From: Gammaproteobacteria bacterium
GTDB taxonomy: Bacteria; Pseudomonadota; Gammaproteobacteria; SZUA-140
Assembly (NCBI GenBank): GCA_015492435.1
Contig: WGFB01000071.1
Coordinates: forward strand, 1-54,926
DNA length: 54,926 nucleotides
Reading direction: 5' to 3'
The notes beneath the pieces were generated by a model. It saw only the letters and a list, made by a program, of their open reading frames with translations, searched no databases and was not told the origin of the DNA. Positions 26,448-36,251 of the stretch are shown piece after piece. The translations under genes were made by a program, and so were the position numbers. The first letter of the stretch is position 1, and each line of letters opens with the position of its first letter.

Positions 26448-27017
26448 TCATGTTTCCATGCATGCCTGGCGGCGGTGCGCCGGCAGGAAGATCTCGCTCA
26501 CCAGCAGGGGGCGCACCCCGAAATAGAACAGGGAACGCCGCCCCCAGATGGCATCCTGGCCGGAACGGTCCCCCCCCAGCGCCGTATGATACAGCCCGTG
26601 GTCGGGGGTGATGCGGGCGATCTCCACCGCGCCCCGGCGCACCGTATGATCCGCGAACAACAGGGCGCCCAGGGGCCGCTCCCCCAGGTAGGCGAGCTGA
26701 CGCTGCGCCCCCCGCATGGTCTGCAGGGGGATGACCGTGCGCGCGAAAACCCAGGGGTGGCTGCCGCACATGAGATGCACGTGGCGCACGAGGGCGTATT
26801 CCCGGTCACGGGCGCCCACCAGGGGCCGCTCATTGTGCATGGGCCGCTGCCAGCCCAATTGCAGCAGGCGCACCCGGAACTTCTTGCGGCAACAGGCCTG
26901 GAGGCGCTCCGTGAGAGAGGACGTCTCCAGCAGCCACGGCCTCAGGGCCGCCGGTATGCGCCCGCGCGCGGCGGAACCCGCGGGCAACCATACGGGCTCG
27001 CGCCTGATTTTGCTCAT
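26448..27017 (-). CDS. ubiC: Chorismate lyase
   Basis: The product has 189 residues from MSKIRREPVWLP; an ATG 12 bases upstream is equally possible. LRPWLLETSSLTERLQACC resembles the N-terminal opening of UbiC (LLLEDSMTKRF in E. coli), and the central EYALVRHVHLMCGSHPWVFARTVIP and the LGERPLGALLF stretch match the family's barrel. It splits chorismate to 4-hydroxybenzoate and pyruvate, the first committed step of ubiquinone. It is directly upstream of ubiA, separated by the palindromic repeat. Confidence 0.9.
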   Translation of the reverse strand: MSKIRREPVWLPAGSAARGRIPAALRPWLLETSSLTERLQACCRKKFRVRLLQLGWQRPMHNERPLVGARDREYALVRHVHLMCGSHPWVFARTVIPLQTMRGAQRQLAYLGERPLGALLFADHTVRRGAVEIARITPDHGLYHTALGGDRSGQDAIWGRRSLFYFGVRPLLVSEIFLPAHRRQACMET

Positions 27018-27130
27018 GAGACTCTTCATCCTGGCGTCAAGTATACCCGACAGTTGCATAAAATTGCGGGTGCCAACCGTGGATAACACCCTGTTTCATG
27101 CCCCCCTGCTGCGTGTGTGGGGGGGCCACA

Positions 27131-27205
27131 GGAAGGGATTTAGTACAAGGTACAAGGTACAAGGTACAAGGTACAAAAGGCTACTTCCCTTGTGCCTTGA
27201 AAGAG
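27131..27205. repeat. Dispersed hairpin repeat with TACAAGG heptamers, copy 2
   Basis: Four perfect TACAAGG units run from 27144 to 27171, with a fifth, altered unit after them, then a short loop and the imperfect pairing arm CCCTTGTGCCTTGAAAGAGTAC. It lies between ubiC and recG. Read in reverse it matches copy 1 at 16348-16416. The tandem heptamer number differs between copies (four here, about two there), so it may be variable in length. Confidence 0.75.
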
Positions 27206-27237
27206 TACTCCATTAACCCGGCCGGGAACCTGGTCCG

Positions 27238-29385
27238 TCACACCGCCGTATAGCGCGTGCGTTGTCCCAGCCAGCGCCGCACGAGGGGCTTGGCCAGCCC
27301 GGGATGATGCGCCATCAGCCACCTGGCGGTTTCCGCCACGTGGGGCAGCAGGGCCTGGTCGCGCAGCACGTCGGCCACCCGGAACTGCAGGGCGCCGGCC
27401 TGGCGGGTGCCCAGCACCTCGCCGGGGCCGCGCAGTTCGAGATCGCGGCGCGCGATTTCGAAACCGTCATTGGTTTCCCGCAGGGCGGCGAGACGCTCTC
27501 TGCCCCGTTGCGACAGGGGAGGCCGGTACATCAGCACACAGGTGCTCCGGGCGCTGCCGCGCCCCACCCGTCCGCGCAACTGGTGGAGCTGCGCCAGTCC
27601 CAGACGCTCGGCGTTTTCGATGATCATCAGGCTGGCATTGGGCACATCCACGCCCACCTCGATGACCGTGGTGGCCACCAGCAAGTCGATCTCTCCCGCC
27701 TTGAAGGCCGTCATCACCCGCGCCTTCTCCTCCGCCCGCAGGCGGCCGTGCACCAGGGCCACGGACAGCCCGGGCAGGGCCTCGGCCAGCAGGCGGGCCG
27801 TCTCCTCCGCCGCCTGGCATTGCAGTGTGTCGGACTCCTCGATGAGGGTACAGACCCAGTAGGCCTGCCGCCCCTCGCCGCAGGCATGGCGCACACGCTG
27901 TAATACGTCATCGCGGCGCCGCTCGGAAACCACCACCGTGGTGACGGGCCGGCGGCCTGGGGGCAACTCGTCGATCACCGAGCTGTCCAGGTCGGCGTAG
28001 GCCGACATCATCAAGGTGCGCGGGATGGGCGTGGCCGTCATGATCAACTGATGGGGGAAGCGGCCCTCCTGACGCCCCTTTTCCCGCAGGGCCAGGCGCT
28101 GGTGCACGCCGAAACGGTGCTGCTCGTCGACGACCACCAGGCCCGGCGCGGCGAACTCCACCTCATCCTGAAACAGGGCATGGGTCCCCACCACCACCCG
28201 GGCGCGGCCATCCCCGATGGCCTCCAGGGCGGTGCGGCGCGCGCGCCCCTTGGCCTTCCCCGCCAGCCAGGCCACCTCGATGCCCAGGGGGTCGAACCAG
28301 GCGCGGAAATTGACATGGTGCTGCTCCGCCAGGAGTTCCGTGGGCGCCATGATAGCCGCCTGGAAACCGCTCTCCACGGCCTGCAGCACGGCGGCGGCGG
28401 CCACCAGGGTCTTGCCGGAACCCACATCCCCCTGGACCAGGCGCTGCATGGGCGTATCCCGCGCCATGTCCGCGCACAACTCCGCGATCACCCGCTGCTG
28501 GGCCCCCGTCAGGGCGAAGGGCAATTGCGCCAGCAGGGCCTCACGCAACCGCCCCGGCGCGTCGAGGGGCGGCGCCGTCTGGCGCTGCTTGCGCCGGCGC
28601 AACAGGCGCAGACTCAATTGATGGGCCAGCAGTTCCTCGAACACGAGACGCTTCTGCATGGGATGCCGACCCTCCCGCAGGGCGCGCACATCGGCATCCA
28701 GGGGCGGGCGGTGGAGATAGGCCACGGCCTCGGCCAGAGGGGGCATGGCGTAGCGGCGCAACACATCCTCCGGCAGCAGCTCCGCCAGGCCGGACGGAGA
28801 GGCCGTGTCCTGCAGCAAGTCCAGCGCCTGCGACACCAGGCCGCGCAGGGTGAGCTGGCGCAGCCCCTCCGTGGCGGGATAGATGGGGGTGAGGTGCCCG
28901 CCCCCGGGCAGGGGTGCGCCGGAATCGACGTGCTGGTACTCGGGATGCACCATCTCCAGGGTGGCGGGCCCCTTGCGCACCTCGCCGAAACAGCGCAGCC
29001 ACGCGCCGGCGGCCAGGTTCTGCTGCTGCATGCGGGAGAAGTTGAAGAAGCGCAGGGTGATGGCGCCCGTGCCGTCGGAGAGGCGCGACAGGAGCATGCG
29101 CCGCCGGCCATACTTGATCTCCGTCAGCAGGATCTCACCCTGGATGGTCACCGCTTCCCCCGGGCGCAGGGCGCCGATGGGGACGATGCGGCTGCGGTCC
29201 TGATACTGGGCCGGGAGATGGAACAGCAGATCCTCCACGCGCCGGATATCCAGACGCGCCAGACGCTCCACCATGCGCGGCCCGACGCCCTTGAGGGCGA
29301 TGACCGGTGAAGACAGGGTGAGTACACGGCGTCCCGGCGACCCCGCGGGTGAAGCGGCCCCCTCTGCTTCCAGTCGCCCGCTCAA
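27238..29385 (-). CDS. recG: ATP-dependent DNA helicase RecG
   Basis: The product has 715 residues; the start is a TTG with no clear ribosome site, so a nearby downstream start cannot be excluded. The N-terminal wedge domain begins LKGVGPRMVERLARL, followed by an OB-fold. Helicase motifs are VQGDVGSGKTLVA (Walker A at about 319-326), the DEQHRFG box, TATPIPRT and the C-terminal RGRVGRG. RecG regresses stalled replication forks and drives branch migration. It is 21 bases after ridA on the same strand, downstream of the spoT cluster. Confidence 0.95.
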   Translation of the reverse strand: MSGRLEAEGAASPAGSPGRRVLTLSSPVIALKGVGPRMVERLARLDIRRVEDLLFHLPAQYQDRSRIVPIGALRPGEAVTIQGEILLTEIKYGRRRMLLSRLSDGTGAITLRFFNFSRMQQQNLAAGAWLRCFGEVRKGPATLEMVHPEYQHVDSGAPLPGGGHLTPIYPATEGLRQLTLRGLVSQALDLLQDTASPSGLAELLPEDVLRRYAMPPLAEAVAYLHRPPLDADVRALREGRHPMQKRLVFEELLAHQLSLRLLRRRKQRQTAPPLDAPGRLREALLAQLPFALTGAQQRVIAELCADMARDTPMQRLVQGDVGSGKTLVAAAAVLQAVESGFQAAIMAPTELLAEQHHVNFRAWFDPLGIEVAWLAGKAKGRARRTALEAIGDGRARVVVGTHALFQDEVEFAAPGLVVVDEQHRFGVHQRLALREKGRQEGRFPHQLIMTATPIPRTLMMSAYADLDSSVIDELPPGRRPVTTVVVSERRRDDVLQRVRHACGEGRQAYWVCTLIEESDTLQCQAAEETARLLAEALPGLSVALVHGRLRAEEKARVMTAFKAGEIDLLVATTVIEVGVDVPNASLMIIENAERLGLAQLHQLRGRVGRGSARSTCVLMYRPPLSQRGRERLAALRETNDGFEIARRDLELRGPGEVLGTRQAGALQFRVADVLRDQALLPHVAETARWLMAHHPGLAKPLVRRWLGQRTRYTAV

Positions 29386-29406
29386 AGGCAGCGGCCGACG
29401 CCGGGA

Positions 29407-29793
29407 TCAGGATCCGAGATGCATGACGGCATCCATCTCCACCGCCACGCCGCGCGGCAGGGCGGCCACCTCCACGGCGGCGCGCGCCGGGTAGGGCTCG
29501 GAGAAATAACGCGCCATGATCTCGTTCACCTGGGGAAAATGGGACAGGTCGGTGAGATAGACGTTGAGCTTCACGAAATCGCCCAGATCCCCGCCGGCCG
29601 CCCGGGCCACCGCGCGCAGATTGTCGAACACGCGGGTGATCTGCGCCTCGATGCCACCCTCCACGACTTCCATGGAAACCGGATCCAGGGGAATCTGGCC
29701 CGACAGATAAACCGTCCCGTCCACCTTGACGGCCTGTGAATAGGTCCCGATGGCCGCGGGGGCCGCGTCGGTTGCAATGATTTCTCGCGCCAT
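29407..29793 (-). CDS. ridA: Reactive intermediate/imine deaminase, RidA family
   Basis: The product has 128 residues with a start behind GAGGTGAGC. It has the family core [10 protein letters not shown] and an arginine in [17 protein letters not shown], which is the catalytic Arg that hydrolyses reactive enamines and imines produced by PLP enzymes. A longer frame up to 30063 only reads back toward spoT. It lies between spoT and recG, a pairing common in gammaproteobacteria. Confidence 0.94.
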   Translation of the reverse strand: MAREIIATDAAPAAIGTYSQAVKVDGTVYLSGQIPLDPVSMEVVEGGIEAQITRVFDNLRAVARAAGGDLGDFVKLNVYLTDLSHFPQVNEIMARYFSEPYPARAAVEVAALPRGVAVEMDAVMHLGS

Positions 29794-29929
29794 GCTCACC
29801 TCTTCTGTGGGATGATGGTTGATACCGCCCCGCCTGCCGGGCAAGCCGCCCCTCTTCCCGGAAAATGCGGGGTAAACCGGCGAAGCGGGTCCTTTATACC
29901 ATATTTTTCCCGGCGGGACGGACCGGGAC

Positions 29930-32173
29930 TCAGCCTTTCTTGCGGCTGATCCTGACCACCATGTCGATGGAACGGATGTGGCGCATGACCTTGGCCAGAT
30001 GATCACGGTCATGGACGGCGATGGTAAACACGATGGTGCTGTATTCGCTGTCGTGTTCTTCAATGTCCACGTTGGAGATATTCACGTCCATGTCCGAGAT
30101 GGCGGCGGCGACGGTGGCCAGCACCCCGCGGCGGTTGACCACGTACACGCGGATATCCACCTGGAACTGGTCTTCGATGTCCGCTTCCCACTGCACGTCC
30201 ACCCACTTCTCGGGGTGTTTGCGGAACTCCTTGATATTCTTGCAGGACTCGGTGTGCACCACGATGCCGCGCCCGGCGGAGACAAAACCCTGGATGGGGT
30301 CGCCCGGGATGGGATGGCAGCACTTGGCAAAGGTCACCACCATGCCCTCCGTGCCCTTGATGACCAGGGGCCGCGCCGGCTGGCGCGCCCCGCCCAGCCA
30401 GGCCGGCATGTAGCGCGCGAAGACATCGCGGATGGCCCGCGGCTTGCGGGGCTGGCGGCCGCTTTCCGCGGAACAGAGTTCCTCCAGGCGGCGCGCCACC
30501 AGAGGCGACAGGCGGTTGCCGAGACCGATGTCTTCATACAGATCGTCCAGGGTTTCGCAGTTGAATTCCTCCAGCAGGGACCGGGTCTTGACCGTCACCT
30601 CGTCCAGGGTGCGGGAATAATGGCGCAGGGCCTGCTCCAGGAGGCGCTTGCCGAGGCTGATGGATTCCTCGCGCTTGAGATTCTTGAGGTGGCTGCGGAT
30701 GGCGCCGCGCGCCTTGCCGGTCACCACGAAATTGAGCCAGGTGGGATTGGGGCGCGCGCCGGGGGCGGTGATGATCTCCACGGTCTGGCCGTTGAGCAAG
30801 GGGGAGCTGAGGGGCGCCAGGCGGCGGTCGATCTTGGCGGCGACACACGTGTTGCCCACGTCGCTGTGCACGGAGTAGGCGAAATCCACCGCCGTGGCCC
30901 CGCGCGGCAGCTCCATGATGCGTCCCTTGGGGGTGAAGACATAGACCTCGTCCGGGAACAGGTCGGTCTTGACGTTCTCCAGGAAATCCAGGGAATCGCC
31001 GGCGTGCTTCTGCATCTCCAGCAGGCCGCGCATCCACTCCCGCACCCGGGTGTGGGTGGAGGTGGCACTGGTGTCCGCGTCGCCCAGCTTGTACAGCCAG
31101 TGTGCCGCCACCCCGGCATCCGCCACCTTGGCCATGTCCTCGGAGCGGATCTGCACCTCGATGGGCATGCCGTAGGGACCGAACAGGACGGTATGCAGGG
31201 ACTGATAGCCATTGGCCTTGGGAATGGCGATGTAATCCTTGAACTTGCCTGGAACCGGCTTGTAGAGATTGTGGATGATGCCCAGGGCGCGGTAGCAGGA
31301 ATCCACCGAGTCCACGATGATGCGGAAGGCGTAGACGTCGAAGACCTCGGAGAAAGAAAGGCGCTTGGTGCGCATTTTCTGATAGATGCTGTAGAGATGC
31401 TTCTCACGTCCCATGATGCGCCCCGGGAGCTGCTCCTGGGCGAGGCGCTGCTCGATGGTCTCGCGGATCTTGCCGACCACTTCCTTGCGGTTGCCGCGCG
31501 CCTTCCTCACAGCCTCGGAGAGGATGCGGTATCGCATGGGATAGGTCTCGGAGAACCCCAGTTCCTGCAGCTCGGTGCGCAGGTCGTTCATGCCCAGGCG
31601 GTTGGCGATGGGGGCATAGATGTCCAGGGTCTCGCGAGCGATGCGGCGGCGCTTCTCCACAGGCATGGCGCCCAGGGTGCGCATGTTGTGCAGGCGGTCG
31701 GCCAGCTTGATGATGACCACGCGGATGTCCTGCACCGTGGCCAGGAGCATCTTGCGGAAGTTTTCCGCCTGCTCCTCCATGCGCGTCTCGAAGCGGATCT
31801 GGGTGAGCTTGCTGACGCCGTCCACCATCTCCGCCACTTCCTCGCCGAACTGCTCGGCGATCTGCTCCTTGACGGTATCCGTGTCCTCGATGACATCGTG
31901 GAGAATGGCCGCCTCGATACACTCCACGTTCATGCGCATGCCGGCCAGAATTCTCGCCACCGCCAGGGGGTGGCTGATATAGGGCTCTCCCGAGAGGCGC
32001 TTCTGCCCCTGATGGGCGCGCGCGCCGAACTGATAGGCCCTGCGCACGTTCTCGATCTGTTCCCGGCTCAGGTACTCCTCCAGCACCACCGGCAACCCGC
32101 TGCGGACGAATTCGTCTCCCGCCTCCTGGACTGCCGTGCTTACCGTTGAAATTGCCCTGCCGGGTGTGGTCAA
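29930..32173 (-). CDS. spoT: Bifunctional (p)ppGpp synthetase/hydrolase SpoT
   Basis: The product has 747 residues from a TTG start four bases after rpoZ; the family core begins about 30 residues in, so a later start is possible. Order: hydrolase HD domain with HDVIEDT (an active hydrolase), synthetase with [18 protein letters not shown] domain ([19 protein letters not shown]), a zinc-finger/helical region, and a C-terminal ACT domain. It sets the stringent alarmone level. Clustering with rpoZ is conserved and fits ppGpp binding at the RNA polymerase omega subunit. Confidence 0.95.
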   Translation of the reverse strand: MTTPGRAISTVSTAVQEAGDEFVRSGLPVVLEEYLSREQIENVRRAYQFGARAHQGQKRLSGEPYISHPLAVARILAGMRMNVECIEAAILHDVIEDTDTVKEQIAEQFGEEVAEMVDGVSKLTQIRFETRMEEQAENFRKMLLATVQDIRVVIIKLADRLHNMRTLGAMPVEKRRRIARETLDIYAPIANRLGMNDLRTELQELGFSETYPMRYRILSEAVRKARGNRKEVVGKIRETIEQRLAQEQLPGRIMGREKHLYSIYQKMRTKRLSFSEVFDVYAFRIIVDSVDSCYRALGIIHNLYKPVPGKFKDYIAIPKANGYQSLHTVLFGPYGMPIEVQIRSEDMAKVADAGVAAHWLYKLGDADTSATSTHTRVREWMRGLLEMQKHAGDSLDFLENVKTDLFPDEVYVFTPKGRIMELPRGATAVDFAYSVHSDVGNTCVAAKIDRRLAPLSSPLLNGQTVEIITAPGARPNPTWLNFVVTGKARGAIRSHLKNLKREESISLGKRLLEQALRHYSRTLDEVTVKTRSLLEEFNCETLDDLYEDIGLGNRLSPLVARRLEELCSAESGRQPRKPRAIRDVFARYMPAWLGGARQPARPLVIKGTEGMVVTFAKCCHPIPGDPIQGFVSAGRGIVVHTESCKNIKEFRKHPEKWVDVQWEADIEDQFQVDIRVYVVNRRGVLATVAAAISDMDVNISNVDIEEHDSEYSTIVFTIAVHDRDHLAKVMRHIRSIDMVVRISRKKG

Positions 32174-32176
32174 GAC

Positions 32177-32461
32177 TTATTCCGTGGAGGTGGGCTGTTC
32201 GCTCTCCTGCTCCACGACCTCCTCTTCTTTCACCAGAGACTCTTCCGCGTGTTCACGGGCGGAGATGTCGTCCAGGATACTGGCGTCAATGTTGCCCGCC
32301 GCGATTTCGCGCAGGGCCACCACCGTGGGCTTATCATTGTCCCATGGAACGGTGGGCTCCCTGCCATTGGCCAACTGGCGCGCCCTCTTGGAAGCCACCA
32401 CGATCAGATTGAAGCGGTTGTCGATGTTTTCCAAACAGTCCTCAACGGTAATACGCGCCAT
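32177..32461 (-). CDS. rpoZ: DNA-directed RNA polymerase omega subunit
   Basis: The product has 94 residues beginning [19 protein letters not shown]. The core includes [13 protein letters not shown] and the acidic C-terminal tail. Omega helps assemble RNA polymerase and forms part of a ppGpp binding site with beta-prime. It is followed after a three-base gap by spoT and preceded by a clear promoter -10 at 32598-32603. Confidence 0.97.
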   Translation of the reverse strand: MARITVEDCLENIDNRFNLIVVASKRARQLANGREPTVPWDNDKPTVVALREIAAGNIDASILDDISAREHAEESLVKEEEVVEQESEQPTSTE

Positions 32462-32597
32462 CCTTTCTTACTCCTCCAAAATGGTTGAATTCGGGAAAAT
32501 CGATGGATTCCTCAGTCACGGCAGGGATTGGGATATGGAAGCCTTTCCACCGTTTTCCAGCTACCCGGCAGAACCGGTTCCTGACTCGATATGGACC

Positions 32598-32603
32598 ATT
32601 ATA
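32598..32603 (-). promoter_or_regulatory. -10 element of a promoter for rpoZ-spoT
   Basis: A perfect minus-strand TATAAT preceded by TATAG. The -35 region has no good match, so it may be an extended or activated promoter. The start would be about 130 bases before rpoZ. Confidence 0.5.
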
Positions 32604-32654
32604 CTATAAAGCACGGGAAAATACGGCCCGTCGCGCGAAGATCCCGACGCCGCC

Positions 32655-33317
<663 letters not shown>

Positions 33318-34184
33318 TTATTCGATATTCTGGATCTGCTCGCGCATCTGCTCGATGAGCACCTTCATCTCCACGGCGGCGCGGGTGGTGGCGGTATCCA
33401 CCGACTTGGAGCCCAGGGTGTTGGCCTCGCGGTTGAGTTCCTGCATGAGGAAGTCCAGGCGCCGCCCCACGGGCTCGTCCTGCCCCAGCACGCGGCACAC
33501 CTCTTCCACGTGCACGTCGATGCGGTCCAGCTCCTCCTGGATATCGATCTTCTGGGCGATGAGCATGAGTTCCTGCTCGAAACGGGCGCTGTCCATCTCG
33601 CTCTTGAGTTCATCGACGCGCGCCTGCAGGCGCTGGCGGTGATGGGCCATGATCTCCGGCAGCCGTTCGCGCACCTGCCTCACCTGATCCAGCATGGCCT
33701 GGCAGCGCTGTTCGATGAGGGTTTTCATCTGCGCCCCCTCGCGCAGGCGGTTTTCCTGCAATTCGTCGAGGCAGCGTTCGAGCAGCCGCGCCGCCTCCTG
33801 GCGCAGTTGCTCGTTGTCGGCGTTGTTGACCTCCATCACGCCGGGCCACTTGAGGAACTCCAGGGCGCTGGCGGGAGCGGCCTGTTCCATCATGGCCGCC
33901 ACGCGGCGGCTGGCCTGCAACAGGGCGGCGAGCAGTTCCTCGTTGAGGGCGATCTGGTTGTCGGCGCCGGTGACGGGCTGGAATTTCAGGGCGCAGTCCA
34001 CCTTGCCCCGCTTGACGCGCCTGGCCACCTGCTCGCGCACGACGGGCTCGAGGCCGCGCAGGTCGTCCGGCAGGCGCAGGCTGATGTCGCAGAAACGGTG
34101 ATTGACCGTGCGCACCTCCCAGCTCAGGACGCCCCAGGGTGTCTTGCCCTCCCCGCGGGAGAAGGCCGTCATGCTCTTGATCAT
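33318..34184 (-). CDS. yicC: YicC family endoribonuclease
   Basis: The product has 288 residues. The N-terminal signature MIKSMTAFSRGEGKT and the following SWEVRTVNHRFCDISLRLP are typical, and the C-terminal part is alpha-helical with EELDRIDVHVEEVCRVL. Family members cleave RNA, in E. coli the sRNA RyhB. It opens the leftward gmk-rpoZ-spoT run and is divergent from rph. Confidence 0.93.
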   Translation of the reverse strand: MIKSMTAFSRGEGKTPWGVLSWEVRTVNHRFCDISLRLPDDLRGLEPVVREQVARRVKRGKVDCALKFQPVTGADNQIALNEELLAALLQASRRVAAMMEQAAPASALEFLKWPGVMEVNNADNEQLRQEAARLLERCLDELQENRLREGAQMKTLIEQRCQAMLDQVRQVRERLPEIMAHHRQRLQARVDELKSEMDSARFEQELMLIAQKIDIQEELDRIDVHVEEVCRVLGQDEPVGRRLDFLMQELNREANTLGSKSVDTATTRAAVEMKVLIEQMREQIQNIE

Positions 34185-34223
34185 GCTTTCCAGTCCTTTT
34201 GCCCCTCAGGGGGTGTAATCGGG

Positions 34224-34229
34224 TATAAT
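34224..34229 (+). promoter_or_regulatory. -10 element of the rph promoter
   Basis: TATAAT in the yicC/rph divergent gap. The upstream TTGCCC at 34199-34204 is a possible -35 but with a 19-base spacer. The start would be about 40 bases before the rph ATG, which has an AAAGGAA ribosome site. Confidence 0.45.
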
Positions 34230-34272
34230 CCGCCCAGTTTCAGCCCCCGATATTAACACTAAAGGAACCGCC

Positions 34273-34989
34273 ATGCGCCCCAGCAAACGCCAGCCCGACG
34301 AACTCCGCCCCATCAGACTGACCCGCAACTATACCAAACATGCCGAGGGTTCGGTGCTGGTGGAGTTCGGCGACACCAAGGTGCTGTGCAATGCCAGCGT
34401 CGAGAACCGCGTGCCGCGCTTCCTCAAGGGCTCCGGGCAGGGCTGGGTCACCGCCGAATACGGCATGCTGCCGCGTTCCACGGGCAAGCGCATGGACCGG
34501 GAGGCCGCGCGCGGCAAACAGGGCGGGCGCACCATGGAGATCCAGCGCCTCATCGGCCGCTCCCTGCGCGCCGCCATCGACCTGCAGGCCCTGGGCGAGA
34601 ATACCATCACCGTGGACTGCGACGTCATCCAGGCCGATGGCGGCACCCGCACCGCCTCCATCACCGGCGGCTACGTGGCCATGGTGGACGCCATCCGCCA
34701 CATGCTGGACAAGAAGATCATCAACAGGAACCCCGTGCACGGCTATGTGGCCTCCGTCTCCGTGGGCATCTACCAGGGCACCCCCGTGCTGGACCTGGAC
34801 TACATCGAGGATTCCTCGGCGGAGACGGACATGAACGTGGTCATGAACGAGGCGCAGGCCTTCATCGAGCTGCAGGGCACGGCGGAGGGTCACGCCTTCC
34901 GGCAGGACGAACTCACCGCCATGCTGGATCTCGCCAAAGGGGGCATCGCGCGTCTCATCGCGGCGCAGCAGGCCGTGCTGGAGGGCTGA
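34273..34989 (+). CDS. rph: Ribonuclease PH
   Basis: The product has 238 residues, starting [20 protein letters not shown] after a close ribosome site. The phosphorolytic core shows [17 protein letters not shown] and the [20 protein letters not shown] active site region. It trims tRNA 3' ends with phosphate. It precedes rdgB by seven bases, and the yicC/rph divergent pair is common in gammaproteobacteria. Confidence 0.97.
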   Translation: MRPSKRQPDELRPIRLTRNYTKHAEGSVLVEFGDTKVLCNASVENRVPRFLKGSGQGWVTAEYGMLPRSTGKRMDREAARGKQGGRTMEIQRLIGRSLRAAIDLQALGENTITVDCDVIQADGGTRTASITGGYVAMVDAIRHMLDKKIINRNPVHGYVASVSVGIYQGTPVLDLDYIEDSSAETDMNVVMNEAQAFIELQGTAEGHAFRQDELTAMLDLAKGGIARLIAAQQAVLEG

Positions 34990-34996
34990 ACCCGCC

Positions 34997-35602
34997 ATGG
35001 ACAGGGAAAAGACCATCGTCCTGGCCAGCGGCAATCCCGGCAAGATCCGCGAAATGGGCGAGGTGCTGGCGGAAGTGGATCTCAGGATCGCGTCCCAGAC
35101 GGACTTCGGCATTCCCGAGGCGGAGGAGACCGGGCTGACCTTCGTGGAGAACGCCATCATCAAGGCGCGCCACGCCTGTGCCCACACGGGCCTGCCGGCC
35201 ATCGCCGACGACTCCGGGCTGGAAGTGGACGCCCTCCATGGCGCCCCCGGCATCTATTCCTCGCGCTACGCCGGCCCCGGGGCGGGTGACCGGGACAATC
35301 TCGACAAACTCCTCGGGGCCATGGCCGGCGTCCCCGACGGGCAGCGCGGCGCCCGCTTCCAGTGCCTCATGGTCTACATGGAACACGAGGCCGACCCCAC
35401 CCCCCTCATCTGCCAGGGCACCTGGGAGGGGGAGATCCTTCACGCCCCGCGGGGCACGGGTGGCTTCGGCTACGACCCGGTCTTCTACGTCCCCACCCAT
35501 CACTGCGCCTCGGCGGAGCTGCCGCCCGCCGTCAAGAACCGCCTCAGCCATCGCGGCCAGGCCTTGCGGCGGCTGCTGGAGGCCTTGTCCCCGGCCCGTT
35601 GA
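34997..35602 (+). CDS. rdgB: XTP/dITP diphosphatase
   Basis: The product has 201 residues. The nucleotide-binding opening is [17 protein letters not shown], the catalytic loop [13 protein letters not shown], and the late motif [14 protein letters not shown]. It hydrolyses deaminated purine triphosphates and so keeps hypoxanthine and xanthine out of nucleic acids. It follows rph and is transcribed with it. Confidence 0.97.
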   Translation: MDREKTIVLASGNPGKIREMGEVLAEVDLRIASQTDFGIPEAEETGLTFVENAIIKARHACAHTGLPAIADDSGLEVDALHGAPGIYSSRYAGPGAGDRDNLDKLLGAMAGVPDGQRGARFQCLMVYMEHEADPTPLICQGTWEGEILHAPRGTGGFGYDPVFYVPTHHCASAELPPAVKNRLSHRGQALRRLLEALSPAR

Positions 35603-35729
35603 CAAGGCTTTCCCTGACGTCCCGGCGGAAGAAAGACATTACTTTGTCTACGGCGTGGCCATTGGCAATGGCCCTGTAAAGCGGTAAGGTATGATGATCG
35701 TCAACACCCCGGACAAATGGAGTACCGAC

Positions 35730-36008
35730 ATGAAGACCATCATTCCCATTGCCTTGTTCATTGCCTTGTCGCTGGGGCTGCCGGCGGCTTTTGCCTGCAG
35801 CGCCATGGGCCCCAACACCCATGTGGGCACCATCCTGAACGTGGACAGCGAGGCCAAGACCCTCACCATTCAGGATATGGAAACCAATAAACCCATCACC
35901 TTCGCGCTGAACGACGCCCTGCTCATGAAACTGGCCAGCGCGTCGGGGCAGATTATCGTGCGCTACTCCGGCGCCGACGGCAAGCTGGTTGCCACGGATA
36001 TTCAATAA
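35730..36008 (+). CDS. Small secreted protein, function unknown
   Basis: The product has 92 residues starting MKTIIPIALFIALSLGLP; the frame from 35691 adds an unsupported N-terminus. The signal peptide is clear, with cleavage predicted after the alanine at residue 22, leaving an N-terminal cysteine; the residues before that cysteine (AAFA) do not fit a lipobox well, so plain secretion is more likely. The mature part of about 70 residues alternates strands (HVGTILNVDSEAKTLTI, then GQIIVRYSG), suggesting a small beta-barrel or OB-like fold. It lies between rdgB and hemW, 127 bases after rdgB. Confidence 0.7.
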   Translation: MKTIIPIALFIALSLGLPAAFACSAMGPNTHVGTILNVDSEAKTLTIQDMETNKPITFALNDALLMKLASASGQIIVRYSGADGKLVATDIQ

Positions 36009-36055
36009 GTCATCGGCCCGCCCATCTTCAAGAGCGCCATACCTTCGCCTCGGTG

Positions 36056-36182
36056 GGCATGCCGGGTGGGTCGACTCGCGGAGGCGCGGGACAGAAACAG
36101 GCGGATCACCGGAGCGTAGCGACTTGATCCGCCCCGCCCGGTGGGAGACGAGCCGCAGCGCCGGAGACCCGCCCGGCATGCC
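36056..36182. repeat. Palindromic dispersed element, copy B
   Basis: The element spans 127 bases. The ends are imperfect inverted repeats of 17 bases (one mismatch) at 36056-36072 and 36166-36182, and the core shares a near-identical stretch of about 45 bases with copy A at 26257-26408, including the GGCGGATCA/TGATCCGCC stem. It lies in the 243-base gap before hemW. A reading frame through it gives a spurious N-terminal extension of hemW. Confidence 0.85.
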
Positions 36183-36251
36183 TGCCTGGGCGCACCATCA
36201 CCACCCGACGACTGCAACAGCCATGTGCCGCCGCCACGACGCCCGAGTCCG

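Noticed and set aside
29978..32149. A 723-codon reading frame on the plus strand opposite spoT
   Set aside because: It has shadow composition (His-, Gln-, Gly-rich) with no domain, while spoT matches HD, synthetase, TGS and ACT motifs on the other strand.
36141..36251. N-terminal extension of hemW
   Set aside because: It reads through repeat copy B and gives a Pro/Arg-rich stretch unrelated to HemW.
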